From Dasypus novemcinctus (taxonomy: Eukaryota; Chordata; Mammalia; Cingulata; Dasypodidae), in NCBI RefSeq assembly GCF_030445035.2, contig NC_080686.1, positions 578,731-642,730 of the forward strand: a stretch of DNA of 64,000 nucleotides, given 5' to 3'. Made by a program: the position numbers and the translations under genes. Shown here in pieces: positions 11,893-23,839 of the stretch. Every line of letters starts with the position of its first letter. Within the stretch, counting starts at the first letter, position 1. The notes under the pieces are model-generated. The model had not been told where the DNA came from, made no database searches, and was given only the letters and a program-made list of their open reading frames with translations.

Positions 11893-12896
11893 CAGACTAC
11901 CTTGTTCTGCCTATATGAGCCTTGCTCTTGGGCTGAATGCTGCCTAATTCATGAATCACTTAATAAAGGTGTGAAATCCAAAATGTTAATTACCTGGGTA
12001 TTTTTTTGCACAGGTTCAGTGATGAGAACAGAATCTGAATGCCACTATGAAGGGCTCTGGAGATAAGAAGACAGAAGTAGGTTCCTGCTGAAACCTTTCA
12101 GCATGCTCTCCTCTCCACCATCTATAAGGTTCATGAGTGAGTCCCTCTTGGATCTGAGCTCCACTTATTTCTGTCTGTGCTCTCCAGTCTCACTAGCTTT
12201 CAGTCCAAAGTTCAGTGGGTCAATCTTTTTAATGAGAAAATTCAAGTTTTGATCCTGAGTCTCTAGCCTTATGGTTCAGTCCACAGTTTCATGTTTGCTA
12301 TGGCTAGTTTCTTTGACCTGTGCACAAGTTAAGAAGCAAAATGATAAAGATGGATCCTCATTCTCTTAAAATGTTAATTCTCTATCCTATGGCACACTGG
12401 CATATTATACATATTCAAATATTATGGAGTTGGAAGCTGTACATATCGAACAAATTGGCAATATCTAACAAAGACAACCTAGAATTTTAATGTTAATTAT
12501 GAGAAACATTCCAAGTAGACAAAATTACTCATCTCAGAGATGTGCTCCCAAATGTGATATCCCAGCCAGTCAAATGAGATGCCTATTTCAACTGATGCTC
12601 AGAGTATGTTAGCAATATTTTTAAAGTTTCATTAAATGATTCTTTGAAAAAGACAAGTGAGAAATTAAAAGCTCATGAGATGTCTATGTTTTCTGTATTT
12701 CTGTTTTTTATGTTTGATTAGTAGTTTAAATTGAAAGTATAAACTCTGTGTTTCTGTATGTTTGATGCATGATATTTTCCTACATCTGAATATTATTTCC
12801 AAATTAACTTATGAAACTCCTGCAAAGAGCTCTATTCAAATTGACTTAGAGATAAGTAAGCATTTACATATAAATTAACACTCCTAATGTTACAGG
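11893..12896. other. AT-rich single-copy sequence
   Basis: No coding signal or repeat family recognised. Confidence 0.4.
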
Positions 12897-13142
12897 GAGC
12901 CCCATGCACAAGAGTGTACCCCCTAAGGAGAGCCACCCAGTGCAAAAGAAAGTGCAGCCTGCCCAGGAATGGCACCACACACATGGAGAGCTGACACAGC
13001 AAGATGACTCAACAAAGAGACACAGATTCCTGGTGCCGCTGATAAGGATAGAAGCAGTCACAGAAGAACACACAGCAAATGGACACAGAGAGCAGACAAA
13101 GGGGAAGGAGGGGAGAGAAATAAATAAATCTTTTTTAAAAAG
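12897..13142 (+). mobile_element. DAS-type SINE, 5'-truncated
   Basis: Starts inside the body at gggagccccatgcac and runs through gtgcagcctgcccaggaatgg to the aaataaataaatctt tail. It lacks the tRNA-like head, so both internal promoter boxes are missing. Many CpG sites are decayed to TpG or CpA, suggesting an older copy. Confidence 0.88.
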
Positions 13143-13255
13143 TACAATATAAGCATAAATTTCATTCTACATGGGTGTGTTCTTCCCAACTCCATGTAAT
13201 TACTGATCAAATAAACTAGAACTATATCTATTAGAGCTTATATTTTGATTTTATT

Positions 13256-13861
13256 ATTTTTATTTTTATTTTTTGTCTTTATTTTTTTAATATTACATTA
13301 AACAAAATGAGGTCCCCATATTCCCCCCATCCCCCTCATCCCACTCCTCCCCCCATAACAACAATCTCCTCCATCATCATGAGACATTCATTGCATTTGG
13401 CAAATACATCTCTGAGCACTGCTGCACCTCATGGTCAATGGTCCACATTAGAGCCCACACTCTCCCACAGTCCACCCAGTGGGCCATGGGAGGACATACA
13501 ATGTCCAGTAACTGTCCCTGCAGCACCACCCAGGACAACTCCAAGTCCCAAAAATACCCCCACATCTCATCTCTTCCTCCCACTCCCTACTCCCAGCAGC
13601 CACCATGGCCACTTTCTCCACACCAATGCCACATTTTCTTCAATTACTAATCACAATAGTTCATGAATAGAATATCAGTAAATCCACTCTAATCCATACT
13701 CTATTCCTCCATCCTGTGGACCTTGGAATGGTTGCGTCCACTCCACATCTATATCAAGAGGAGGCTTAGAATCCACATGGATGCTGGGTGCAATTCTCCT
13801 GCTTTCAGTTGTAGGCACTCTTGGCTCCCTGGTGTGGTGGTTCACCTTCTTCACCTCCATG
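13256..13861 (-). mobile_element. Family TS retroposon, 5'-truncated
   Basis: Reverse complement of the last ~600 bp of the 6306-7906 copy: tail at 13256-13310, C-rich complement of the G tract at 13321-13355, ending at 13861. The plus-strand frame starting at 13781 is the same antisense TS frame seen at 7403 and 20039. Confidence 0.85.
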
Positions 13862-14439
13862 ATTATATTGAAAGAAAAATTATGTTTTCAAGATTGTTAC
13901 CTTGAAGAGAGTTTCCAAGATCTTTTTGATCATTTAAATACATTTGCAAGATATGTTTTGTTAAAGGAAAATAAAGTTTTGTCTTAAATTTTAAAGTAAA
14001 ATAAACTGGTTGTTGTAGAAAGAAATGGGAATATGTAGGACAATCATGAGTTGATACAGAAAGTTGAAGGTTTGCAGAAAATGGATTTTATTTGTCATGG
14101 CACAGGGTGGCTAAGATTTGATAGGTTTATAAGATTTTTAAGAGTTTTCCCATCAGACAATATCTTCATACAGTGCTTCATACAAAATCACTTCATACCG
14201 TGGTTTTCTCTCTGTTCAGTTAAAGTTTTCTTGTATTATCTGTCTGTTCTTAATAAGAAGTTATAAAAGGTTTTCCTTAACTGAGTGTCTTGTTTAGAAG
14301 CAAACTTTCTGTATCACCTCTGCTGTATATTTACCTTATCATCCTCTCTTGTTGTAGAGAATAAACCTCACTTTTGAAATAATTATGTTTATTTTACAAT
14401 CATGCTACCTCCTATCTTTAGTTTTACAACTTTTTATTT
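13862..14439. other. AT-rich sequence, nothing recognised
   Basis: No repeat family or coding signal was identified. Confidence 0.4.
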
Positions 14440-15040
14440 TGTTAAGTTTTTATTGAAGATTATCATTCATATGTGAATATCCATAAATAATAAGTGTATA
14501 GTATAAGTTGTGAACTTACAAAACAAACATGAATATCATCATACAGGGCTCCTATATATTACCCCAACAGCAGTACCTTGCATTGTTATGAAACAATTGT
14601 TACAAACCATGAAAAAGCATTATAAAAATATGACTACTAATAAATATAGCCAATATCTTACATTTGGTGTATTTTTCCCCCAACTCACCCAGTTAATGAC
14701 ACCCTGAATTAGTATTATGTACTTATTATAGTTCATGAGAGAACATTTTCATATTCTGTTAGCCACAGTCCATCTTCTACCACAGGATTCACTGTGTTAT
14801 ACAGTCTCCTGTTTTGTACAATCCACTAAAAGTGTATACTCAGTGGCTCTCACATCCATTGCAAAGTTGTGCTATCATCACCTCAGTCAATTTTAGAACA
14901 TTTTCACTACTTGAGAAGGAAAAATCCCATATCTCCTTATACCCCTTATTATTGTCCCTTAGAATTGATATAATATCTTTGCCATTGCTGCAAATATTAC
15001 AATATTATTGTTAACTCTACTCTGTTATATGCAGATGGTC
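14440..15040 (-). mobile_element. L1 3'UTR relic
   Basis: Reverse complement of an old L1 3' region. Visible blocks on plus are gttaagtttttattgaagat, catgagagaacattttcata, agttgtgctatcatcacctc and ttttagaacattttcact. This is typical of L1M-type 3'UTRs. Confidence 0.55.
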
Positions 15041-15079
15041 TCTTCTTGCACATGGTACTTTTTATAATACTTTTTGCAC

Positions 15080-15860
15080 AGGGAGCCCATTTGCCATCTT
15101 TGGCAGCCCTAGGTGGGCTGCTCTTGTGGTTACTGGCAACCTACCCTTAGTTCCTGAAAATAAGCATAGCTCAAACAAAAGGACAGGTGAAATTTTCCGT
15201 GTGTAATCATCCAGGGGGCACTCCATCCTTGTAGCAGTTCCCCCTCTGTTTATACCCTCTCCTTACTCTTGAGGAGGTTTAGCTTCTGGAGCTGCTTCCT
15301 GCTGACTGTGGATGTTGTGACAGGTTCCAGTGGAGGAGCAGAATCTTGCCCTAGCTATGTTAAGGTATATTTGACTGTCAGCACACTGACAACAGAATCG
15401 TTCATAGCTCTGGGCTATGATCACTTGCAGTTTAATAGCTTCTAAACTTTTACTCATGAAGTACACCAAGCAGTTAAGAAGGCAGGGACCACATTTTAAG
15501 AGCATGATACCAATTATTAGGGGACTTATTATGGGTAAGAACCATGATAATTTAGGCATAGAGTTTTTGATGGATTCTCATATCGATTATGCAGGAGGAT
15601 TGGTAATGTTATGAAGCTAAATGGCTTGGGTGTTTAGCCCTAGCTGCACTGATGTATTTAACCATGTGCAGCAGGAGATATTGGCTACTGCACATACCCC
15701 TCTTTGTTCTGCCAGAAGATGATCTAAGGCCATCTCATTATGCATGACATTTACTGTGTCTATAGAAACTCGAATTGTTTTGAGAATTGCATCAATGATA
15801 TTGACACGTTCTTCTACTGTGGCTGTTAGGTTGCCTCATGATAGGCAAACCTTCCATAGG
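15080..15860 (-). pseudogene. Class-I endogenous retrovirus env remnant (TM subunit end)
   Basis: On the minus strand one frame contains a CX6CC disulphide motif (15694-15668) in the context expected of a gammaretrovirus-like transmembrane subunit. The same frame then enters a hydrophobic membrane-anchor segment and cytoplasmic tail (15559-15263). Three in-frame stops lie between these parts (about 15560-15650), so the gene is dead. A purine-rich run on the minus strand at about 15236-15252 could be a polypurine tract before a 3' LTR (speculative). The surface-subunit region is not recognisable. The class-I assignment rests on the CX6CC and anchor pattern. Confidence 0.65.
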
Positions 15861-16352
15861 GAGTTGATAATCTTATGGTTAACCCTAGCCCAGCGACTTC
15901 ATATCTAGGGTAAGTTTATTTCTGGTATGGCTAGTGGGCTGGTAAATAGAGATACCATGACTCAGATATCCTATAGTATATTGGCTCCTTATCCAAACAT
16001 TGTTTACACATTCAGACTTGGGGATCAAGCAGTCCTCCTTCTAAGCCTTCAAAAGGCAGTTGAAAATGTATCTTTTTGGTGTACACAGGGCTTTCTAATT
16101 GGTTCTTTATAAAATTTGGATTTTTTTAAAAGACTCTGCAGCTGCCTATTGTTTTAATTAGGTCACAGCAGACATTAGATAGGGGACCCAGTTTGTAAGG
16201 TAACATGATTCACAAGGCAAGTAGGAGCAAGAATTTTTCTAAGCAGCCCACATCCTTGAGTTTTTATATTTTAGCTCCCACCTTGGATTTAAATAAGTAT
16301 AGGATAGGTAAATAAAGGCTCCAACTTTTTTGTTCCCCTTTTAGATATTGGC
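15861..16352. other. Possible further ERV interior, unassigned
   Basis: Adjacent to the env remnant and probably part of the same old provirus on the minus strand, but frames are too broken to recognise. No other feature was seen. Confidence 0.25.
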
Positions 16353-16505
16353 TGTAGCAGTTTGATATTATTGATGAATTTCAATTCTAGGCATATCAGA
16401 TGATACTGGATTCATAGGTTTACTTAATTAAGGAATTACAGAAACCTCTTCTGCCAGTAGGGCATTGAGTCCCCACCCACCAAAGAATGATATTTAATCA
16501 ATTAC
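16353..16505 (+). mobile_element. Partial copy of the TGTAGCA LTR
   Basis: Starts tgtagcagtttgatatta and follows the solo LTR at 47398-47909 through ggattcataggtttactt and gggcattgagtccccaccc. It stops where L1 sequence begins, so the 3' two thirds are missing. Confidence 0.6.
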
Positions 16506-17800
16506 CTAACTTCATATCTTGAGGAAAGAGAAAACTAAACCTAACATTAGTAGGAGGAAGGAAATAATAAAGATCAGAAAGGAGACAAGGGAGATAAAGC
16601 ACAGAAAAACAACTGAGAGGATCAATGAAACCAAAATTTGGTTCCTTAAAAAGATTAATAAAATTGACAAACTTTTATCCAAACAAAGAGAAATGAGAGA
16701 AGATGCAAATAACTATTTAAGGAATGAAAGTGGGAACATTAACACTCATTTGGCAGAAATTAAAAGGGTTATAAGAGAATACTATGAACATTCATATGTC
16801 AATAAACTAGATAATTGAGAAGACATGAACAAATTCCTAAAACATAAAAACAACCTGCTCTGACTCAAGAAGATATAAAAGATCTTAACAGACCTATAAA
16901 AGCAAAGAGATTGAATAATAATCGAAAATGTCCCATCAAGGAAAGGTCAAAGTCCAGATGGCTTCAGGGAGAAGTGTACCAAACATTCAAACAAGAATTA
17001 ACACCAATTCTTCCCAAACTCTACCAAAAAACTAAAGTGGTAGGAATTCTTCCTAACTCATTATTCCATAAGGCTACTATTGTTCTGATACTCAAATCAG
17101 ATAGACACATCAAAAGAAAACAAAGAACCACTTCCATATGAATACAGAAGCAAAAACTCCCAACAAAACACTAGCAAATCAAATCAAACTACATATATTA
17201 TAAGGATTATACTCCATGACCAAGGGTGACTTATCCCCAGAATGCAGTGGTGGGCCAACCTAAGAAAATCACTCACTGTAGTAACACACATTAAAAACAA
17301 TGGAGGGAACAATCTATGATCACTTCAATAGCACTGAGAAGCCTTCTGATGAAATCTACCATGATTTCATAATAAAATTGCTCAGAAAAATAGGAATGAA
17401 AGGTAACAACCACAACAAGTAAATACAAAAAACTCACAGCTAACATCAAAGTCAATGTGAGAAACAATGAAAGCCTGCAATGAAAGAATGAAACCTGAGG
17501 TCAGGAACAAGACAAGGATGCCCACTGTTACCACTTCTATTCAAAATTAAAATGGAAGTTCTAGCCAGGGTTATTAGGCAAAAAAAGATAAAGGCATTTA
17601 AATCAGAAATCAAAAACTACCACTATTCACAGATGGTATGATCGTTCATATTGAAAATCCCAAAAAATCCTCAAGAAATCTACTAGAGGAAACAAATTCA
17701 GAAAAGTTGCAGGGTATAAGATAAACACTAAAAAAAAAATCAGTTTTGTTTTTCCATACCAGGAAAAAACACTGTGATATGGGCATTAAACATCAATTGC
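16506..17800 (+). pseudogene. L1 ORF2 relic, reverse transcriptase part (split, part 1)
   Basis: Nucleotide and frame-jumping protein similarity to L1 ORF2. It has the segment before the RT (the ORF 16519-16818), then the RT core, with caggaacaagacaaggatg near 17500 and the catalytic-site region near 17630. There the usual aromatic-A-D-D reads as T-D-G, so catalysis is lost. Multiple stops. The element resumes at 18456-18679 and 20568-20720 after two TS insertions. Confidence 0.75.
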
Positions 17801-18455
17801 AGCAGCTGCAACACCTACTCTGCAGTTCATTGACATCACCCAGGATAACTAAGAAGGAGGTGGGGAAGGACAACCACCATACCAAGGAACCAAGAGAGTC
17901 TACAACTGCAAGAGAGTCCCATCCATCAGCCATAAGGGATTGAAGCCTCCTCTCAATTAGAAGTGGAGTAGGTATCCCCATTCCAGAATCGTCAGGATTG
18001 GGGAATAAAATATGGATGAGAGTGGACTTACTAATATTCTACTATGAACTTACTGGTATTCCAGCAATGGAAGAAAGTATATCATTGATGTGGAGACAGT
18101 GGCTGCTGGAGGTGCTGAAGGCACAGAAAGGGAAAAAGAGGTGTAATATGGGGGCATTTTTGAAACATGGAATTGTCTTTACTGACACTGCAAAAACAGA
18201 TAGAGGCCACTATATATCCTAAAGAATTGAGTGAGAGTGAGTAGGAAGAATGTAAAGTATAATCGATGCTTCGTGGCAATGCTCCAAATGTGTTCATCAA
18301 TTGCAATGAATGTACCACATTAATGAAAGAAGCTGTTAATGTGGGGAAGGGTGGGAGGTGTGTGGAATGGGGCATTTGGGAATCCCTTATACTTTTTGTG
18401 TAACATTTTCTGTAACCTAAGTACATTTGAAAAAATAAAAAAATCTTTAAAACAT
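17801..18455 (+). mobile_element. Family TS retroposon, 5'-truncated, inside L1
   Basis: Aligns with 46980-48168 and the last 650 bp of other TS copies, ending in a tail with (A)n after gtaacattttctgtaacc. It belongs to a diverged TS subtype shared with 28200-28690 and 45886-48168. It interrupts L1 ORF2. A target duplication around ttaaacat/ttaaaacat is weak. Confidence 0.7.
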
Positions 18456-18691
18456 TCCATTCACTATAGCCTCTAAAAGAATAAAATACCTGATAATGAA
18501 TTTAAATAAAGAGATGAATGACCTATACACTGAAATCTGCAAAGCACTTAATTAAATTTGACCTAAATTATGACCTAATTAATTTTAATTAATTAAAGAT
18601 GATCAAAATAAATGGCGAGTCCTTGTTTCAGATTTAATATTGTTACAATATCAGTACTATCTGAAGTGATCTGCAGATTAAATGCAATACC
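18456..18691 (+). pseudogene. L1 ORF2 relic (split, part 2)
   Basis: Resumes the interrupted ORF2 at cattccattcactatagcc and continues to agattaaatgcaatacc, where the second TS element inserted. It has stops and short AT expansions. Confidence 0.7.
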
Positions 18692-20567
18692 CAAACTGGG
18701 GGGAAGGCAATACATTTACATGCTGAGTTTGGCTTTGAGACTGGCCACATTTGAGCAACACAGAGGCTCTCAGGAGGTAATTCTTAGGCAATTCTTAGGC
18801 ACACTGCAGCTCTAGGCCTTGTTCTTATCTCAGGTGCACAGGCTCACAAGCATAATCATTAGTATCAAGGGCTCATTGTTGGATCTTCCTTCTTTTTTGG
18901 TCTTTCCTATTGCACTTGGGGGATTGTTGCTGTTCCTTTAGGGACTGTGATAGAGCTCCCCTGGCTAGGAACTCAGCACTCCCTCAGTTGTTTTTAATTG
19001 TAACAACTATGAAAATATCCAAACATCTTTATGTACCCTGGATATATGGATATATGCCCTGTAGAACTCCCTGCCAACCATGTGTCCCCTGTCAATAACA
19101 TCCCACACCAGTGTTCCTCCTCTGACATTGTTGAACCTCTCTGTGATCCAAAACTTCTTCAAAAATGAAGCCCTATATTGCCAGGTTCCATTAGTAATAA
19201 AATGAAATATAGTGATGAGCTTAAAGGTTAGATATAGAATACATATTAATTTAGAAAAATTAAGGTAAAAATAAATTGGGGTACCAAAAAATTTAAAAAT
19301 GCAAAAGCTTTATTTTTGATGTTTTGCCTTCCATCACTGCAATAAGTGTTGCCTTGTATGCAAACTGGCAAGGCAACTTCTTCCACCAAGGGATTACTAC
19401 CAAGTACCAGCTGATGATGTAACTAGAAAATGACCTTGAATAAAGGGGTCAACTCGGACCATCAGAATATCTGTCTACATATAATACCAGGAGTTAAAAA
19501 TGCTTTTTGACCTTGAATAAAAGGAGGAAAGGAAAGGACAAATGAGTTTATGTGGCTATGAGTCTCCAAAAAGAGCCGGGAGGTCATCAGAGTGGTTGCC
19601 CTTACGCACACCTCAGCAGAGTCCCAGAGACAGATAAAGAAGATACAACCCCAGGTACTGGTTCTTCTGAGGGCTACAGGGACCAACAGTTTCTGTGGTC
19701 ATGGCAGGTGGAGTTCAGTGCCATGTCAGTTGGCCCTAATTTGGAGTTTGTGTTTCTGTGTGATGGAGCTGGACTCAGATCTGATCTTTGTCCACAAGCC
19801 TCCCCTGTTATTTTACTGGATCTGTAGTTGGTGCTTGGGTTTAGTGTATACCCAGGGGACCTGAATCTCTGGACTGACCATGTGATAGCCAGGCCCTGAG
19901 CCTCAACAGACTTGCAACTCCTACACTCTGGTTTATTGGACTTACACCACTCTGCTAACATGGAGATGAAGAAGGTGAACCACCACACCAGGGAGCCAAG
20001 AGTGCCTACAACTGAAAGCAGGAGAATTGCATCCAGCATCCATGTGGAATCTAAGCCCTTTCTTTATATAGATGTGGAGTGGACACAACCATTCCAAGGT
20101 CCACAGGATGGAGGAATAGAGTATGGATTAGAGTGGACTTACTGATGTTCTATTCATGAATGATTGTGATTAGTAACTAAAGAAAATGTGGCATTGGTGT
20201 GGAGAAAGTGGTCATGGTGGCTGCTGGGGGCAGGGAGTGGGAGGGAGAGATGTGATGTGGGGGCATTTCCAGGGGTTAGAGTTGTCCTGGCTGGTGCTGC
20301 AGGGACAGTTACCAGTCATTGTATGTCCTCTCATGGCCCACTGGGTGGGCTGTGGGAGAGTGTAGGCTATGGTGTGGGCCATTGACCATGAGGTGCAGTG
20401 GTGCTCAGAGATGTATTCACCAAGTGCAATGAATGTCTCATGATGATGGAGGAGGTTGTTATGGGGGGGAAAGTGGGGTGAGGGAGATGGGGGTTTATAG
20501 GGACCTTGTATTTTTTTAAGGTAACATTAAAAAATTTTTTAAAGACCAAAAAAATGAAAAAAATAAT
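18692..20567 (+). mobile_element. Family TS retroposon with 5' inversion (twin priming)
   Basis: Flanked by identical 12-bp copies of aaatgcaatacc (18680-18691 and 20568-20579). The body has two parts. 18697 to about 19384 is the reverse complement of the TS 5' region (it matches 6310-6711 and 45900-46560). From about 19385 to 20550 the sequence runs forward and matches 6748-7906. About 30 bp are missing at the inversion junction. Inversion plus small deletion plus A tail plus target duplication is the known signature of twin priming by the L1 machinery. Confidence 0.9.
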
Positions 20568-20720
20568 AAATGCAATACCTGCCAAAATCTCTGCAACCTT
20601 TTTTTAGGAATGGAAAAAGGTGATCCTCAAATTCATATGGAATAGCAAGGCACCAACTAGCCAAAACAATCTTTCAGAAGTCTCTAACTATATAATAAGC
20701 ACACACAACAAGATATCATC
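20568..20720 (+). pseudogene. L1 ORF2 relic (split, part 3)
   Basis: Continues the L1 ORF2 reading interrupted at 18691: aggaatggaaaaaggtgatc, then ttcatatggaatagcaaggc. It encodes the region C-terminal to the RT. Frameshifted. Confidence 0.75.
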
Positions 20721-20974
20721 CCAAATTATACAACATAACATAAAAAGAACTGGAAAAATCTCATCTATTCTCCAGGGGAAAAAATCAGCCAATACAGTCC
20801 CAAATGAACCAGAGAAGGAATTATGCATCAAAGCAGTCTCTGCTCAATAAGAAAGGTAAATACTCTTGAAATGAAAGAAAAGATAGTTCTCAACAAAGAA
20901 ACATAAACAACAACAAAAATGTAAAAGGAAACTTTAGACCTATATATAAAATATCCAAAATTCAAGGAAAACTA
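20721..20974 (+). mobile_element. L1M/HAL1-type ORF1 fragment
   Basis: The phrases aaaaagaactggaaaaatct, ccaaatgaacc and ctcaacaaagaaacataaac follow the old L1M/HAL1 ORF1 coiled-coil region. Boundaries are approximate and the fragment is broken. Confidence 0.4.
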
Positions 20975-22360
20975 ACAAGATGTGGCAAAGTAAGGAGTTC
21001 CTAGAGTCAGCTCCTGCTACAGGGCAGTTAGTAATCACATGGTGCTATCTAAAGCACCTGTTTGGGTAATCCAGGAAGCCAGAAGAGCTTCATGCAACAT
21101 CCTTGAAAGAACAGAAGGAAGGAGACTGCCCATCTGCAGAGAAGATTCAGAAGTAGAGCACCCCATGCCCTGGAAGCTGGTGCCCACCATCCAGTGGAGG
21201 CACAAGCCACCTCGGGAGCTATTCTGCAGCTGGAATAGGAAGCTCCACTTCCCAAAAATGGGGAAGGAAAACATAGTTGGGCACCAACTTCAGCTACTGA
21301 TGAGTAAATTGAGAGGGCTACAGTATATAATTCTAAGAACAGCTAAAGTTTGAACCTGAACAAGTCAGAAAGAGGCTGGGTGTCACCATCTTAACTCCAC
21401 GCTGGGCACAAGGGGAAGCAGGACAGAATAAAAATCCCAGTGCTGGTAGGGACCAGCACCTTTCCATCCAGATCAGATTGCAGCTCTAGCATAGGACCCA
21501 GCCTCACCTCCAGCAGGGAGGAAGCTGGGGGACCTGCATTAGCCTCTTTGGGAAATTACCAGCCAAGTTGAGATGTCAGAGAATATCCTACCATAGCAGC
21601 ACAAGCTGCCCCAAGAGCTATCCTCTGGCTAGAAATGGAAGCTCCTTTTTCCCAAAAACAGGGGAGGAAGAGAGTTGGCCACTGATTTCAGCTACTGATT
21701 AGTAAATTCAGTTTGCTAGAGTCTAACCCTAAGAAGAGCTAAAGGATGAACCTGTCCAAGTCAGAAAGAGGCTGGTGGCCACCATTTTAACTCCACCCCC
21801 AGCAGAAGGGGAAGCCAGGCTGACCAAAATCATGGTTGAACATAGGGACCTGTTTCTTTCACCCAGATCAGCCTGCAGTCCTATTCTAGGCTTCAGCCCC
21901 ACCTCTGGCAGGGGGGAATCTAGTGGACCCTGCACTAGCCTATCCAGGTAACTTCAGGAACCTTTAGCTGACATGGGCTGAATAACTGGAAGTCTACCAG
22001 GACAACTGTGGTCATCTTGGACCTGCAATACATAGATTGCTGCCCATGCCTGCAGCTCTGTCCCTGCCCCAGGCAGGGGTGAAAGGGGCATGAAGCTTCA
22101 TCAGTTTCACTGGGCAGCCACAGTCACAGCCTGCATAACTTGAATTATTCCACACAGCTGTGATTCTGTCCCTACCCCTGGCAAAGGAGAAAGTTGAGAG
22201 AAGCTTCATAGGTCCCTGGGTAATGAGGGCAGCTTAAGCCTCCACAGCTTAGAGTACCAACTACATCCTTGGCTCCTACTGCACAACCAGCAAAGGAGAA
22301 AGGGCAGAAAGCCATAAACTAAAGAGGAAAAACTACACCCAGAATAAATACTCTACTACA
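20975..22360 (+). promoter_or_regulatory. L1 5'UTR with tandem ~400-bp units
   Basis: Begins near aagatgtggcaaagtaagga, a decayed form of the L1 5' end that carries a YY1-type site. Two imperfect tandem units follow. The block ending gtcagaaagaggctggg(tg) at about 21380 recurs near 21775, offset about 396 bp, and cccaaaaatgggg (about 21250) recurs near 21650. Downstream a shorter ~108-bp repeat occurs (tccctgcccc at 22061, tccctacccc at 22168). The sequence then runs into ORF1. Tandem units are known to add promoter strength in other mammalian L1s. Confidence 0.7.
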
Positions 22361-23640
22361 CCAGATGCCAATACAACAAAAAATTATAATCCACACCAAG
22401 GAACAGGAAGATATGGCCCAGTTAAAGGAACAAGATAATGTTCCAAGTAACAGAAAGGACTTGAGACAACTAATCATAGAAGTTCAAACAGGGAAACGGA
22501 CTTTGGCCCAGTGGTTAGGGCGTCCGTCTCCCCGGGCCTCCTTGACCCGTGTGGAGCTGGCCATGCGCAGTGCTGATGCGTGCAAGGAGTGCCGTGCCAC
22601 GCAAGGGTGTCCCCCGCGTGGGGGAGCCCCCACGCGCAAGGAGTGCGCCCGTGAGGAAACCCGCCCAGCGTGAAAAGAAAGAGCAGCCTGCCCAGAAATG
22701 GCGCCGCCCACACTTCCCGTGCCGCTGACGACAACAGAAGCGGACAAAGAAACAAGACGCAGCAAATAGACACCAAGAACAGACAACCAGGGGAGGGGGG
22801 GAAATTAAATAAATAAATAAATCTTTAAAAAAAAAAAAAAGAAGTTCAAACAAATCTCCTTAATAAATTCAATGAGATGGCTAAAGAGATTAAGGATATT
22901 AAGAAGACACTGGAGGAGCACAAAGAACTCGAAAGCATACATAGCAAATTAGCAGATCTCAGAATGAAAGGTGCAATAAATGAAATTTAAAAACATTGAA
23001 ATCATATAAAGCAGATTTAAGGAGGCAGCAAAAAGGATTGGTAAGCTGAAAGAAATGGCCTCTGAAAGTGAACATAGAAAAGAACAAATGAGGAATGGAA
23101 AAAATTGAACAAGGAAACAGGGAAATAAATGACAGCAAAAGATGTACAAACATACATGTCATGGGTGACCCAGAGAAGAAGAAAAGGGAAAAGGGGCAGA
23201 AGGAATATTTGAAGAAACAATGGTAGAAAATTTCCCAACCCTATTGAAGGACATAGATATCCATGTCCAAGAAGCACAATGTACTCCCATCCAAAAAAAT
23301 CCGAATCAACCAACTCTGAGACACATACTAACCAGAATATCTGATGCCAAAGACAAAGAGAATTCTGAGACCAACAAGAGAAAAGCAAAGCATGACATAA
23401 GGGATACCCAATAAGATTAAGTGTTGATTTCTCTTCAGAAACCAGGGAGGCAATAAAACAGTGGCGTGATATATTTAAGATACTAAATATAGAAGTAAAA
23501 CTTCCAGCCAAGGATCTTATATCCAGCAAGACTGTCTTTCAAAACTGAGGATGAGATTAGAATATTCATAGATAAACAGAAACTGAGAGAATTTCTAACC
23601 AAGAGGCAAGATTTTCAAGACATACTAAAGGTTACGCTAG
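22361..23640 (+). pseudogene. L1 ORF1 pseudogene, interrupted by a SINE
   Basis: Starts in a Gln/Lys/Glu-rich coiled-coil part (22400-22490), is interrupted by the SINE at 22491-22839 and continues to about 23640. The conserved C-terminal half is visible as broken frames, for example the 64-codon piece 23220-23414. ORF1 encodes the L1 RNA-binding chaperone. Several stops; non-functional. Confidence 0.7.
22491..22839 (+). mobile_element. DAS-type SINE lacking box B
   Basis: Flanked by identical agaagttcaaaca copies (22478-22490, 22840-22852). Box A tggcccagtgg is intact, but 26 bp are missing right after gtccgtct, compared with 52448-52839. The missing block contains the ggttcaaaccc box B. 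It retains many CpGs, so it looks young. Confidence 0.92.
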
Positions 23641-23839
23641 ACCCTGACAAGAAAAGACAGGACAGAGAGGCCTGGAAGAGAGTCTAGAAATGAAGATTTT
23701 ATCAATAAAATTAAAAGAGGAAAAGAAGGGTGAAAATAAAATACGGCAGATAAAACTCAAAAAGTCAAGAAAAAACTTAACCAATGATGTAAGGCACTTG
23801 TATTCATAAAACTGCAACTCAATATTAAAAAAAAAATTA

